Part shown: in pieces, positions 52,756-61,468 of the stretch | How positions within the stretch are numbered: position 1 is the stretch's first letter | Layout of the letters: each line of letters opens with the position of its first letter | NCBI GenBank assembly: GCA_963667595.2 | Contig: CAXXWD010000001.1 | Coordinates: forward strand, 1,860,001 to 1,924,000 | Origin: JAHJQZ01 sp963667595 | GTDB taxonomy: Bacteria; Pseudomonadota; Alphaproteobacteria; Rhizobiales; Devosiaceae | DNA: 64,000 nucleotides | Direction: 5' to 3' | The notes under the pieces: model-generated | What the model was told of the DNA's origin: nothing | Seen by the model: only the letters and a program-made list of their open reading frames with translations | Databases searched by the model: none | Made by a program: the position numbers and the translations under genes

Positions 52756-53277
52756 ATGGACAACGCATTGACCCTTCTCGGCCTTGCCAGCGTGGCGCCG
52801 AGCTACGGCTACGATCTCAAGCACACCTATGACCGCTATTTCGGCCTCAAAAAGCCCCTGGCGTTCGGACAGGTCTATGCAACCCTGGCCCGCATGATCC
52901 GCGATGGATATCTCGTGGAACTGGGCGCCGAGGCCGGTGCCGGTCCGGACCGGCGGCGTTACGCGGTCACCGATCAGGGGCGTGCGCATCTCTCCGACTG
53001 GATGATGACGCCCGATGTGCCCTCCGAGGCGCTCCAGGCCAATCTTTTCGCCAAGGTCGTGGTGGCGCTCTTAACCGACAACGATGCCCAGGAACTGCTC
53101 GATCGGCAGCGGGCGCAGCATATGCGCCAGATGCGTGTGCTGACCCAGGCCAAGCAGGATGCCGATCTCATGCATGTCCTGCTCTACGACCATGCCCTTT
53201 TCCACATCGAGGCCGATCTGCACTGGATAGATCTGACCAGCGCCCGCCTCGAAGCCATGAAAGCCAACCTCAAATGA
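52756..53277 (+). CDS. PadR family transcriptional regulator
   Basis: The 173-residue protein has an N-terminal PadR winged helix ('LTLLGLASVAPSYGYDLKHT', 'LAFGQVYATLARMIRDGYL', 'RRRYAVTDQGRAHL') and a C-terminal helical dimerisation (Vir_act_alpha_C-like) domain. It probably represses its own operon, which continues with an ABC ATPase whose start overlaps its stop by 4 bases. Such PadR-ABC sets respond to antimicrobial or membrane stress; the effector is unknown. A palindrome lies just upstream. Confidence 0.9.
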   Translation: MDNALTLLGLASVAPSYGYDLKHTYDRYFGLKKPLAFGQVYATLARMIRDGYLVELGAEAGAGPDRRRYAVTDQGRAHLSDWMMTPDVPSEALQANLFAKVVVALLTDNDAQELLDRQRAQHMRQMRVLTQAKQDADLMHVLLYDHALFHIEADLHWIDLTSARLEAMKANLK

Positions 53278-53954
53278 CTCCAATCCTGGAGGCGCGCGGC
53301 CTCGACAAACATTTCGGCCCCACCCACGCCCTGCGCGGGCTCGATATCGCCATCGACCCCGGTGAGATCGTCGCCATCATGGGGCCGAGCGGATCGGGTA
53401 AATCGACATTGCTGCATTGTCTGGCCGGCATCATCATGCCCGACAAGGGACGGGTGCTGCTGTCGGGCACGGATATCGGCGTTCTCGGCGAAGCCGAACG
53501 CAGTCGTTTGCGCCTTACCCGCTTCGGCTTCGTGTTCCAGTTCGGCCAGCTCCTGCCCGAACTGACGGCGATCGACAATGTCAGCCTGCCCCTGCTGCTG
53601 GCCGGCAAGACCCGAAAAGCGGCGCGGTACGAGGCCATGATCTGGCTGGATCGACTCGATGTTGGCGCCCTGGCGATGAAGCGGCCGTCCACGCTGTCCG
53701 GCGGCGAAGCGCAACGCATCGCCGTGGCACGCGCCCTCGCCATCCATCCGGACGTTCTTTATGCCGACGAACCGACCGGTTCGCTCGATTCACTGGCCGC
53801 CGAAACCACGATGAATCTTTTGAGAAACGAGGTCAAAGCGGTGGGCACGACGCTCATTGTGGTCACCCACGATCCACGCGCTGCCGCCTATGCCGATCGG
53901 GAAGTGATCATCAGGGACGGGCGGACGTCGGTCGACTCGCGGGTGGCGGCATGA
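53274..53954 (+). CDS. ABC transporter ATPase, MacB/LolD type
   Basis: The 226-residue ATPase has Walker A 'GPSGSGKST', Q-loop region 'FGFVFQFGQLLPEL', signature 'LSGGEAQRIAVARALA', Walker B 'VLYADEPTGSLDS' and 'VVTHDPRAAAYADR'. The sequence is typical of the type VII (MacB/LolD/FtsE-like) class that works with FtsX-fold permeases. Its start overlaps the PadR stop and its stop overlaps the permease start, both by 4 bases. Confidence 0.94.
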   Translation: MTPILEARGLDKHFGPTHALRGLDIAIDPGEIVAIMGPSGSGKSTLLHCLAGIIMPDKGRVLLSGTDIGVLGEAERSRLRLTRFGFVFQFGQLLPELTAIDNVSLPLLLAGKTRKAARYEAMIWLDRLDVGALAMKRPSTLSGGEAQRIAVARALAIHPDVLYADEPTGSLDSLAAETTMNLLRNEVKAVGTTLIVVTHDPRAAAYADREVIIRDGRTSVDSRVAA

Positions 53955-56096
53955 TGAGCCCGGACGTCCTGCGCCTCGTCATCGCGGCAAAACGGTCGGC
54001 GCTCGGCCGGCTCGTCGCCATCGTGGTCGGCATTGCCATGGGCATGACACTGATCGTGCTTCTGGTCGGCGCCTATGAAGCGCTCGATACGCGCGAGGTG
54101 CGTAGCCGCCTGGGTCAGTCCGGTCGGCGAATTGGTGACGCCGGAACAGGCCCTTGGCGGCGATATTGCCCTGGTTGCCCCGGTCGAGGACTGGTTCGAT
54201 GCCAAGGCGATCGCGCGCGTCGACGTCTTTGCCCCGGATCACGCCGCTCCGGGGTTTGTGCCCCTTCCAAACTGGCCACGTCCCGGCGAATATTATGCCT
54301 CCCCGGCTCTGGCTGCACTCATCGATGCCACGCCCCCCGAAATGCTTGGCAACCGCTATGGCACCCGCGTCGGCATTATCGGCGCCGATCATCTCAAAGG
54401 ACCGGATTCGCTGGTGGTCGTGGTCGGCCAGTCCCCCGAAGTTCTCGCCCATCGCCGCCATCTTGTTGCCGCCGAAACGGCAAAGGGCAAACCGGATACC
54501 GATAGTAACAGCTTTCGGTCCATTGCCGCCATCGGCGCGGTCGGCATGCTGTTCCCTGTGTTGTTGTTCGTCGCCATTGCGACGAAACTCGGCGCGGCGT
54601 CGCGACGCGAAAGCTTTTCCGTCCTGAGATTGATCGGGGCCACGCCACGCCAGATCGGCATGATCGCCGGGATCGAAACCCTGCTGGTCTCCTGTGTGGG
54701 CACGGCGCTCGGGGCAGGGCTCGCGGTGCTGTTCCGGCCTCTGGCGGCGCGGTTCGAAGCCGTCGGGGCCAGCTTTTATCCCGCCGATCTCGATATTGGT
54801 ACCGGCGCCACGCTGACGATTGCTGCTGCCATCGTGCTGTCGGCGACCCTTGTCGCGGCTATCGGCATGTGGCGCGCCGATATCGGCCCGCTCGGCGCCA
54901 GCCGGGCGATCGCCGAGAAACCGGCCAGATGGTGGCGCATCCTGCCGCTTCTGGTCGGGTTCGGCTTGCTCTTTTTAGGCGCATCGGACCTTCTCGACGA
55001 AAACCTTGCCGAGTGGATGGGTGTGACCCTGTTCCTTTGCGGTTTCGTTTTCATCATGATCGGTCTGGTCGTGATTGGCCCCTGGCTGACCGCGCACGTC
55101 GGCAGGCTGACCGCGCGTCTCACTGGGTCCGCCGCCGGGGTGATCGTGGCCAACCGCATTGCCCAGGCGCCGGTTGCTATTTTCCGTTCGGTCAGCGGGC
55201 TGGTCATCGCCGTGTTTCTGGTCACGCTGTTCTCGGCGGCCAGCAGCGGCGTCGTTTCCAGGTTCCTGACAACCGAGACGCCCAACCGGCTGCCGCTCGA
55301 TGCACTGCTTGTGGGACTGGCCGACGGATCGGATAGTCCGACCGAACTGGTCGGTGCCGATCGGCTCGTGACCGGCTACACGGCGCCGGGCATCGGCAAC
55401 GACATTATCGTTTCCGGCGCCGATTTCGGCGCACTTGGCATTGTCGCAACGGGTGAAGCGGACAGCTACTATCGCATCGATCTGGTGCTCTATCTCGCGG
55501 GAGTCGATCACGATCAGTTCGCGATTGCCAAGGTTCCGTTCTCCCGAGCGGACCTCACGCCCGAAGTGCTTATCGCCCGGACCGACGGGACGTTGCGCGC
55601 CCTTGAGACGGCCCGAACCGCTCTCGAACGCCAAACGCTCTGGTTCCGGGCGCCCATGACGCGCATCGAACGGAATCTGGCGGGTCCCAACCGGTTGCTC
55701 AAGGAGCTTTCGCTCATCGCCTATTCGGGCGCGCTGATCACCATCCTCATTTCCGGCCTGTCGCTGACCGTTTCGACCCTCGGTGCGCTGATCGACCGCC
55801 GGCGGACCTTCGGCCTGATGCGCCTGATCGGTATGCCGGACAAGACGCTCGACCGCGTCGTGTTTCTCGAAGCCGCGATCCCGCTGGCCGGGGTATTGGC
55901 CTTTTCCATCGCCGCCGGCTATTTCGCCGCCTATCTGATCGTGCGCACCCTGACCGAGGATCTGTCGATCGGTGCACCGGATCTCACCTATTTTCTGTTT
56001 CTGGCAGCAGGTCTTTTCGGTGCGCTCGCGATTTTGCAGCTCTCGAAACATCTCGCCCGCCACATGATCAGCGACGAGGTGGTTCGTTTCGAGTGA
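53951..56096 (+). pseudogene. FtsX-family ABC permease, +1 frameshift near the 5' end
   Basis: The frame from ATG 53951 gives a first transmembrane helix ('LGRLVAIVVGIAMGMTLIVL') and 'YEALDTREVRS'. It then leaves the family near 54100-54125. The +1 phase resumes with 'AAWVSPVGELVTPEQALGG' and continues with two FtsX domains ('RRESFSVLRLIGATPRQIG'; 'RRRTFGLMRLIGMPDK') to 56096. Total length is 3n+1, implying one inserted base. Restored, the protein would have ~714 residues. The rest of the gene looks intact, so a recent mutation or a sequence error is likely. Confidence 0.8.
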
Positions 56097-56206
56097 CCGG
56101 GCCCGGAGCGGTGTGCGAAGAGCGGTTCCGGTCTTTTGCACACCGCGACAAAAAAAAGGGACATGTGTTCCGAATCCATCGGAACACAAGACGCACCAGA
56201 AAACAG

Positions 56207-56231
56207 GGCGGCTTGAGAGCATCAAGCCGCC
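56207..56231 (-). terminator. Hairpin after the DUF992 gene
   Basis: The stem pairs GGCGGCTTGA with TCAAGCCGCC perfectly around GAGCA, 7 bases after the DUF992 stop on the minus strand, followed there by CTGTTTTC. It probably acts as a terminator. A second inverted repeat, GTGTTCCG...CGGAACAC (56165-56187), follows, with T7 beyond it on the minus strand. Confidence 0.7.
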
Positions 56232-56238
56232 TGTTGCT

Positions 56239-56709
56239 TCATTTCAGCGTCAGGCTGGCAAGCCCGGCCGCCAGGCTGAGGCCGGTCTGGGCCTGAACGC
56301 TGAAGGGCTGCAGGGCGAAGGACTTGTTCAGCCCGCCGACAAGCACGTTGCCACCGAGACCGACACCGAGCGTGGCCTCGCCGCTGGCGCCGACATATTG
56401 CCCGGCAAGCGCACGCGAGGTGTATTTGGTCTTGGTCGCCGCGAAGACCAGCCATTCGACATGGGTGCGTTCGGTCTTGCCGATATCGAGTCCGATACGG
56501 GTGATCTTGCCCGAATAGGATTCGGTACCGCCCTCGGCCTTGTGGAAGGTGCAGGAGACTTTCTTTTCGGAGCCAAGAATGAGGCCGACGCCGCCGGCGA
56601 CGTCGCAGGCCAGCCGGCCGATCTTGACCGATGGTTCGGCCGCCGTGACGGACAGGGTCGCTGCGGCAAGAAAAAGCGCGGCAAGCGTGCCGGCAACAAT
56701 GGTCTTCAT
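56239..56709 (-). CDS. DUF992 domain protein, exported
   Basis: The ~156-residue protein has a classic signal peptide ('TIVAGTLAALFLAAATLSVT', cleavage near 'AEPSVKIG'). The mature part is a DUF992 domain with two Cys residues ('RLACDVAGGVG' and 'KKVSCTFHKAEGG') that may form a disulfide, and Gly-rich repeats ('GASGEATLGVGLGGNVLVGG'). The family is found in alphaproteobacteria and has no known function; a periplasmic location is expected. A GGAGGGACC sequence precedes the ATG. Confidence 0.88.
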   Translation of the reverse strand: MKTIVAGTLAALFLAAATLSVTAAEPSVKIGRLACDVAGGVGLILGSEKKVSCTFHKAEGGTESYSGKITRIGLDIGKTERTHVEWLVFAATKTKYTSRALAGQYVGASGEATLGVGLGGNVLVGGLNKSFALQPFSVQAQTGLSLAAGLASLTLK

Positions 56710-57154
56710 GATGGGTCCCTCCGGGATTTGCGCAAAAAGCGGGTGATCCGTCAGACTCGTCCGGTCCGGCGGATCGGTCAGACCGGATGAATGTCGGCTT
56801 TTGTCACGTGTTGCGCCATTTCCCCTGAAACGGCACGACACCGGCAATGACAACGCACGTCAGACGCCGCCGACGAATCGTGGCGTCAGGCGCAAGCATG
56901 CTCCGGCTTTGCGTCAAACGAAAGTCCGGTGAACGAGGGGATGGATTCGATCCGAACGGGATCAGCGGGTGAAAAAGTGGAATCCGCTTTTTTTTGAAAA
57001 CGCTCCAGTAGAGCAAAACGCAAACGCCGCCCGAAAGGGCGGCGTATTGAAACCCGACGGACCATTGGCATCCAGAACCGCCCCAGTTTCACGGAGAAAC
57101 CGGGACCACTTCCAAAAAACAATGGGTCTCCGGGGATCGGAGGGCTTGTGAGGT
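56710..57154. other. Intergenic region between the DUF992 gene and rpsU
   Basis: About 445 bases without a convincing gene. The right half contains the rpsU terminator. The stretch 56963-57012 (AAAAAGTGGAATCCGC, then GAAAACGCTCCAGTAGAGC) looks like a much-worn remnant of the palindromic repeat family. Confidence 0.45.
57025..57044 (-). terminator. Rho-independent terminator of rpsU
   Basis: The stem pairs CGCCGCCC with GGGCGGCG around a GAAA loop (TTTC on the minus strand), followed on the minus strand by TTTGCGTTTTGC. It lies ~110 bases after the rpsU stop. Confidence 0.75.
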
Positions 57155-57376
57155 CTAGCGACCCGGCGTGGCGGCGAGACCTTCGCGCTGGGCACGCTTG
57201 CGAGCCAGCTTACGGGCGCGGCGCACAGCCTCGGCCTTCTGCCTTGCCTTCTTTTCAGACGGCTTCTCGTAGTAGTTGCGCAGCTTCATTTCGCGGAACA
57301 CGCCTTCGCGCTGAAGCTTCTTTTTAAGGGCGCGCAGCGCCTGATCTACGTTGTTATCGCGAACGACTACTTGCAA
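57155..57376 (-). CDS. rpsU: Ribosomal protein bS21
   Basis: The 73-residue highly basic protein starts 'MQVVVRDNNVDQALRALKKK' and has the conserved 'MKLRNYYEKPSEKKARQKAE'. It belongs to the small ribosomal subunit and is the alphaproteobacterial form. It has its own terminator and lies 170 bases after purK on the same strand. Confidence 0.95.
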   Translation of the reverse strand: MQVVVRDNNVDQALRALKKKLQREGVFREMKLRNYYEKPSEKKARQKAEAVRRARKLARKRAQREGLAATPGR

Positions 57377-57546
57377 AGGTCAAAAGCCCCTTCTCAGCAT
57401 CTTATCATGTTGCAGAACCAAAGCCGCGGGCGCATTAAGCCCGCCGCAGCCGGTATAGCCGGCATGTTGGAGCGGCTCAATAGCAAAACCGTTGCGATTT
57501 GTCTACCGTCGCCTACGCGGCAAAATCACCAAAATGCCGTTTCGGT

Positions 57547-58638
57547 TCAGCGCGGCCGGACTCGATTGAGGTGTCCCATCTTGCGTCCCGTGCGCGGTTC
57601 GGACTTGCCGTAGACATGCACCTTGTCGCGCGGCCCGAGATCAGCTCCGACGCCAAGAATTTCCACGCCGACCAGGTTGACCATCTCGACATCGGCCAGT
57701 CGCGACGGATCGCCGAGCGGCCAGCCGCAAATGGCGCGGATGTGCTGCTCGAACTGGTCGGTGATACACACGGCTTCCGTCCAGTGACCGGAATTATGGA
57801 CGCGCGGCGCGATCTCGTTGACCACGAGGCGCGGTCCGGGACCATCCGGAACCACGAAGAACTCGACGCCGAGGACGCCGATATAATCGAGCGCCTGTGC
57901 GATCCTTGCGGCGATCTCGGCCGCTTCCCGGGCTGTCGCCTCCGGAAGACGGGCCGGCACGGTGCTCGTATGAAGCATGTGGTTGCGATGCACGTTTTCG
58001 GCCGGATCGAAGGCGCGAAAACTGCCATCGACGCCACGGGCAGCCACGATCGACACTTCGCGTTCGAAGGGCACGAAGCCTTCGAGCACCAGATCCGATC
58101 CGGAAAGCGCCGCAAAGGCCGGCGCCGCGTCGGCGGGGGCCTGGATCATGCGCTGGCCCTTTCCATCGTAGCCAAACCGCGTCGTCTTGAGGACCGAAGG
58201 GATGCCGATCTCATTGAGCGCCGTTTCGAAATCGGCAAGCGAGGTAACGGCGCGATGAGGCGCGACCGCGATGCCGGCGCCGGTCAGGAAGGTTTTTTCC
58301 GCCAGACGATCCTGGGAAACGGCGAGGGCGCGGGCCTGCGGCAGCACCAGCCTGTTTTGGGAAAGAAACGCGACTGTCTCAATCGGAACGTTCTCGAATT
58401 CGTAGGTGACGACATCGACAGTTTCGGCGAAACGCGCCAGTGCGGCCTCGTCGCCATAGGCGGCGACGGTCTTGTGCGGTGTCACCTCGAAGGCGGGACT
58501 TTCCGGATCGGGGCAGAAGATGTGGGTCTTCATGCCGAGGCGGGCCGCGGCCAGCGCCAGCATGCGCCCCAATTGGCCACCACCGAGAATACCAATGGTC
58601 GAACCGGGGGCTAGAAAAAAAGGATCAGTCATCGTCAA
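57547..58638 (-). CDS. purK: 5-(carboxyamino)imidazole ribonucleotide synthase
   Basis: The 363-residue ATP-grasp enzyme makes N5-CAIR from AIR, bicarbonate and ATP in purine synthesis. It has the N-terminal Rossmann-like loop 'TIGILGGGQLGRMLALAAAR', the ATP-grasp region with 'VLKTTRFGYDGKGQRMIQ', 'VLGVEFFVV' and the 'VNEIAPRVHNSGHWTEAV' signature. It overlaps purE by 14 bases, indicating translational coupling, and is the last gene of the operon. Confidence 0.96.
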   Translation of the reverse strand: MTMTDPFFLAPGSTIGILGGGQLGRMLALAAARLGMKTHIFCPDPESPAFEVTPHKTVAAYGDEAALARFAETVDVVTYEFENVPIETVAFLSQNRLVLPQARALAVSQDRLAEKTFLTGAGIAVAPHRAVTSLADFETALNEIGIPSVLKTTRFGYDGKGQRMIQAPADAAPAFAALSGSDLVLEGFVPFEREVSIVAARGVDGSFRAFDPAENVHRNHMLHTSTVPARLPEATAREAAEIAARIAQALDYIGVLGVEFFVVPDGPGPRLVVNEIAPRVHNSGHWTEAVCITDQFEQHIRAICGWPLGDPSRLADVEMVNLVGVEILGVGADLGPRDKVHVYGKSEPRTGRKMGHLNRVRPR

Positions 58639-59119
58639 CAGGATAGTCGGGAACGGAACTGGTTTGGGTGCGGCGGAACGTGTCGAGCGCTACGGCGATC
58701 TCCTCGTCCTCCAGGGCAAGAATGGCCGTCGCCAGAAGCGCGGCATTGATGGCGCCGGCGCGGCCGATGGCCAGCGTGCCAACGGGAACGCCGGCGGGCA
58801 TCTGCACGATGGACAAAAGTGAATCCTTGCCGCCGAGCGCATGGGTTTCGGCCGGAACGCCGAGCACGGGCAATGGCGTCAGGGCGGCAACCATGCCGGG
58901 CAGGTGGGCCGCACCGCCCGCCGAGGCGATGATGACCTTGAAACCGTCATCGCGCGCCGACCGGGCGAATTCGAAAAGTCGTTCCGGCGTGCGGTGGGCG
59001 GACACGATCCGGGTCTCGTAATCGATCTTGAGCGCGTCGAGGGTCTCTGCGGCGAACCGCATATGCGGCCAGTCGGACTGAGACCCCATGATGATGGCAA
59101 CGGGGGGAGGGCTCAACAT
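58625..59119 (-). CDS. purE: N5-carboxyaminoimidazole ribonucleotide mutase
   Basis: The ~164-residue class I PurE converts N5-CAIR to CAIR. It shows 'IIMGSQSDWPHMRFAAETLD', 'RIVSAHRTPERL' (catalytic His), and 'IIASAGGAAHLPGMVAALTP'. ATG 59119 is chosen because AAGGACC lies ~7 bases before it; ATG 59134 is an alternative that would add five residues. It is upstream of and overlaps purK. Confidence 0.96.
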   Translation of the reverse strand: MLSPPPVAIIMGSQSDWPHMRFAAETLDALKIDYETRIVSAHRTPERLFEFARSARDDGFKVIIASAGGAAHLPGMVAALTPLPVLGVPAETHALGGKDSLLSIVQMPAGVPVGTLAIGRAGAINAALLATAILALEDEEIAVALDTFRRTQTSSVPDYPVDDD

Positions 59120-59146
59120 GGCGCGGTCCTTCATTTTATCCGTCGA

Positions 59147-59767
59147 TTACGCGCTTATCGCACGATTTTCTGCCGAAGTGGAACCTGTACCATCGGCAAT
59201 ATCCGACCGTCGGCCGTGTGCGATCTGCCACTTTTGCATCAACAGGGCACTGAGCTGCGCATACTGGGCGTCGAGCGGTTTGTGAATGAGGCGCAAACGT
59301 CCGTCGCCGGCCAGCACGAATGCGTGCAGGAACGCCTGCCAGGGATGAACAAAGCCGATGCGGTCGCGGGCCTCGGGAACGACACAGATGACGATCTTGC
59401 CGGTCATGCCGCCGAGCAGCACCAAGCGTTCGACCATGCCGGGTTCGACCCGTTCGATCGACTGGATGTCGGACCAGGGAATGGGTTTGACGGTCAGTCG
59501 CCGGTCCCACAGCCCGTCATCTTTAAGGATCAGGACCGGTTTGCCCATCATGCGGAACATGGAAAAAAGGAAAACGCCGATGCAAACGGCCAGAACCAGA
59601 AAGACAAGGCCGATCAGTATCTGCTGGAAGCGCTGGCCGGCATCGACGGCGATCAGTCCGGATACCATGCCGACCCCGCCATAAGCGAGGATCAGGAAAG
59701 CAACGCCATAACCGAAAAAGGTACGTCGAGAATAACCGATAGTGAAATCGGGCAGATCGTCCGACAT
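59147..59767 (-). CDS. Two-helix membrane protein, PH-like (STM3941-type)
   Basis: The 206-residue protein has two N-terminal membrane helices ('TFFGYGVAFLILAYGGVGMV' and 'IGLVFLVLAVCIGVFLFSMF') and a soluble C-terminal domain with 'KPVLILKDDGLWDRRLTVKP' and 'WSDIQSIERVEP', a pattern like bacterial PH-domain or STM3941 proteins. The function is unknown. Its start overlaps the stop of the ydcH gene by one base, and purE follows 27 bases after its stop, so it belongs to the same transcript. Confidence 0.7.
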   Translation of the reverse strand: MSDDLPDFTIGYSRRTFFGYGVAFLILAYGGVGMVSGLIAVDAGQRFQQILIGLVFLVLAVCIGVFLFSMFRMMGKPVLILKDDGLWDRRLTVKPIPWSDIQSIERVEPGMVERLVLLGGMTGKIVICVVPEARDRIGFVHPWQAFLHAFVLAGDGRLRLIHKPLDAQYAQLSALLMQKWQIAHGRRSDIADGTGSTSAENRAISA

Positions 59768-59982
59768 CAGGCGATGATATCGGGCAGCAGGATCTTTTCG
59801 AGTTCGACGATGCGGTCCTTGAGCGCGAGCTTCTTTTTCTTGAGGCGCCTGACGGCCATCTGGTCGGCGGTGCCCGAACTGGCGAGCGCGTGAATCGCCG
59901 CGTCCAGATCATCATGTTCCTGCCGCTTCAGCGATAGCTCCAGTCCGAGCTTCACCTTCAAGTCCTCATCGATCTGATACAT
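59767..59982 (-). CDS. YdcH family protein (DUF465)
   Basis: The 71-residue protein has the DUF465 features: a short helical hairpin with 'LSLKRQEHDDLDAAIHAL' and 'RRLKKKKLALKDRIVELEKI'. The family is widespread, small and cytoplasmic, with unknown function. It starts a run of four genes (this one, the membrane protein, purE, purK). A second DUF465-like gene lies divergently ~320 bases away. Confidence 0.88.
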   Translation of the reverse strand: MYQIDEDLKVKLGLELSLKRQEHDDLDAAIHALASSGTADQMAVRRLKKKKLALKDRIVELEKILLPDIIA

Positions 59983-60300
59983 GCTCCCCCCGCCTCTTCA
60001 AAAAAACGCGACTCACTCCCGCCGGTCACAAATCCCCGTCCCGAAAAGACAGGGTTTTTGCCGCCGCGGCGGAAAACCGTTGATTATCCGCACCTTGGGT
60101 GATTCCAAAAGGGCGGTGCAGACTGGCTTCAGCGGGCTTGGCCTTCGCGCGATATCCCGTTTCGTTCAATCTGGCGGCGCCGATCTTAACCCTTCATTGG
60201 CTGCGTTTCACGCGACATTTGCGCTGTAACCGTTTTGGGCATCGACAGGACGCGAATTATTTGTGACGATCTTTATGCAAAGCAGCCGAAAGGAGTTGCC
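59983..60300. other. Intergenic region between two divergent DUF465 genes
   Basis: About 318 bases with no gene seen. It must contain the divergent promoters of the ydcH-purEK operon and of the 58-residue DUF465 gene. I see no strong palindrome. Confidence 0.4.
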
Positions 60301-60477
60301 ATGACGACAGAAAGCCATATTGCCGCTCTCGAGCGGCGTCACATGGAACTTGAGCGGATGATTGAGGAGGAGCTGGGTCACGCTTCGGCGGACGACGAGC
60401 GCCTTCGTCTGCTCAAGGTAAAGAAGCTGGAAGTCAAGGATGAGTTGACGCGCATGAAGCGTCGGGACGCTGCCTAG
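60301..60477 (+). CDS. Short YdcH family protein (DUF465)
   Basis: The 58-residue protein starts at ATG 60301, which is preceded by AAAGGAGTTGCC (strong Shine-Dalgarno). An upstream start at 60235 has none. 'HIAALERRHMELERMIEEEL' and 'LRLLKVKKLEVKDELTRMKR' match the two-helix DUF465 pattern. It is followed by a terminator and so is monocistronic. It is a paralogue of the divergent 71-residue gene. The function is unknown. Confidence 0.9.
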   Translation: MTTESHIAALERRHMELERMIEEELGHASADDERLRLLKVKKLEVKDELTRMKRRDAA

Positions 60478-60503
60478 TCTTTGTAACGAGGTGAAGAATT
60501 TGC

Positions 60504-60533
60504 AAAAAGGCCACCCCTCCCGGTGGCCTTTTT
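60504..60533 (+). terminator. Rho-independent terminator of the short DUF465 gene
   Basis: The stem pairs GGCCACC with GGTGGCC around CCTCCC, flanked by AAAAA and TTTTT, 27 bases after the stop codon. The symmetric flanks allow it to act on the opposing TauE/SafE gene as well. Confidence 0.88.
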
Positions 60534-60569
60534 CATGGGGTGCGCGCAAATCGATGCCCACCTTTTGCC

Positions 60570-61343
60570 CTAGGCCAATGGAGCCGAGGTCATGATGCCG
60601 ATAATGCCGTCGTAGATCAGCTTGAGCGACAAAAGAAAGACCAGAAAATAGGCGATGCGGTAGAAGACCTCCATATTCACCCGCCTGACCAGGAAAATCC
60701 CCAGAACCATGCCGCCGATGGCGACTGGAACCAGCATGGCGGAGATTTCGAGATTGGCGGGCGAAAGCTGGCCGAGGAGGTAATAGGGAAACAGCTTCAA
60801 AAAGTTGAGGGTGGCGAAATTGAGCGCCGTGGTGCCGGCAAAGACGGCCGGTGACAGGCGCTGCGGCAGGACATAGATCTGAAAGGGCAACCCGCCCGAA
60901 TGGGAGACGAAGCTGGTGAACCCGGTCACCCCGCCCCAGAACACGCCCCAGGGCTTCGAGGGCGGCTTGCCGATGATCTTTTTCCTGAGGGGCAGGATGG
61001 CATCGAGGATGAAGATCATCGAAATGATGCCGATGGCCAGAAGCACCATGTCATCGGTTACCACCGACCAGAAGAGCCAGCCGAGCGCGATGCCGGCAAT
61101 GCCGCCCGGAATGAGAATCGCCAGATTGCGCCAGTCGAAATCGCGCCGGTAGGCGAAAACGGCGAACGCATCCATCAAAAGCATCAGCGGCAGGAGGATG
61201 CCGGCGGCTTCACGCGGCGCCGCAACCAGCGTCATCAGGGGCACACCGACCACGCCGAGACTGCCCACCAGACCCGACTTGGCCAGGGCGACGATGAAGA
61301 CCGCAAGGGCGGCGACGAACCAGAACATGGGATCGGAGATCAT
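60570..61343 (-). CDS. TauE/SafE family membrane transporter
   Basis: The 257-residue protein has about eight membrane segments and the internal duplication of TauE/SafE (sulfite exporter family) proteins. Features include 'ALAKSGLVGSLGVVGVPLM' in the first repeat and 'GFTSFVSHSGGLPFQIYVLP' in the second. These proteins export or import small sulfur or carboxylate anions. No sulfur genes lie nearby, so the substrate is unknown. Confidence 0.9.
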   Translation of the reverse strand: MISDPMFWFVAALAVFIVALAKSGLVGSLGVVGVPLMTLVAAPREAAGILLPLMLLMDAFAVFAYRRDFDWRNLAILIPGGIAGIALGWLFWSVVTDDMVLLAIGIISMIFILDAILPLRKKIIGKPPSKPWGVFWGGVTGFTSFVSHSGGLPFQIYVLPQRLSPAVFAGTTALNFATLNFLKLFPYYLLGQLSPANLEISAMLVPVAIGGMVLGIFLVRRVNMEVFYRIAYFLVFLLSLKLIYDGIIGIMTSAPLA

Positions 61344-61468
61344 GACAGGCTGGGTGCGCTATTGGGATTAACCGGGACATCTTGGCGAAGCTGGGTCCGC
61401 TTATCCGCCCGGATTTTCGTTAATACAAGAGAGAACCGCCCTGGCTTTCGCCGAAAGGGTAAAACGCG

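Noticed and set aside
56963..57012. Possible eighth copy of the palindromic repeat
   Set aside because: It retains fragments of the left module but lacks both ends and the right module. It is mentioned only in the intergenic description.
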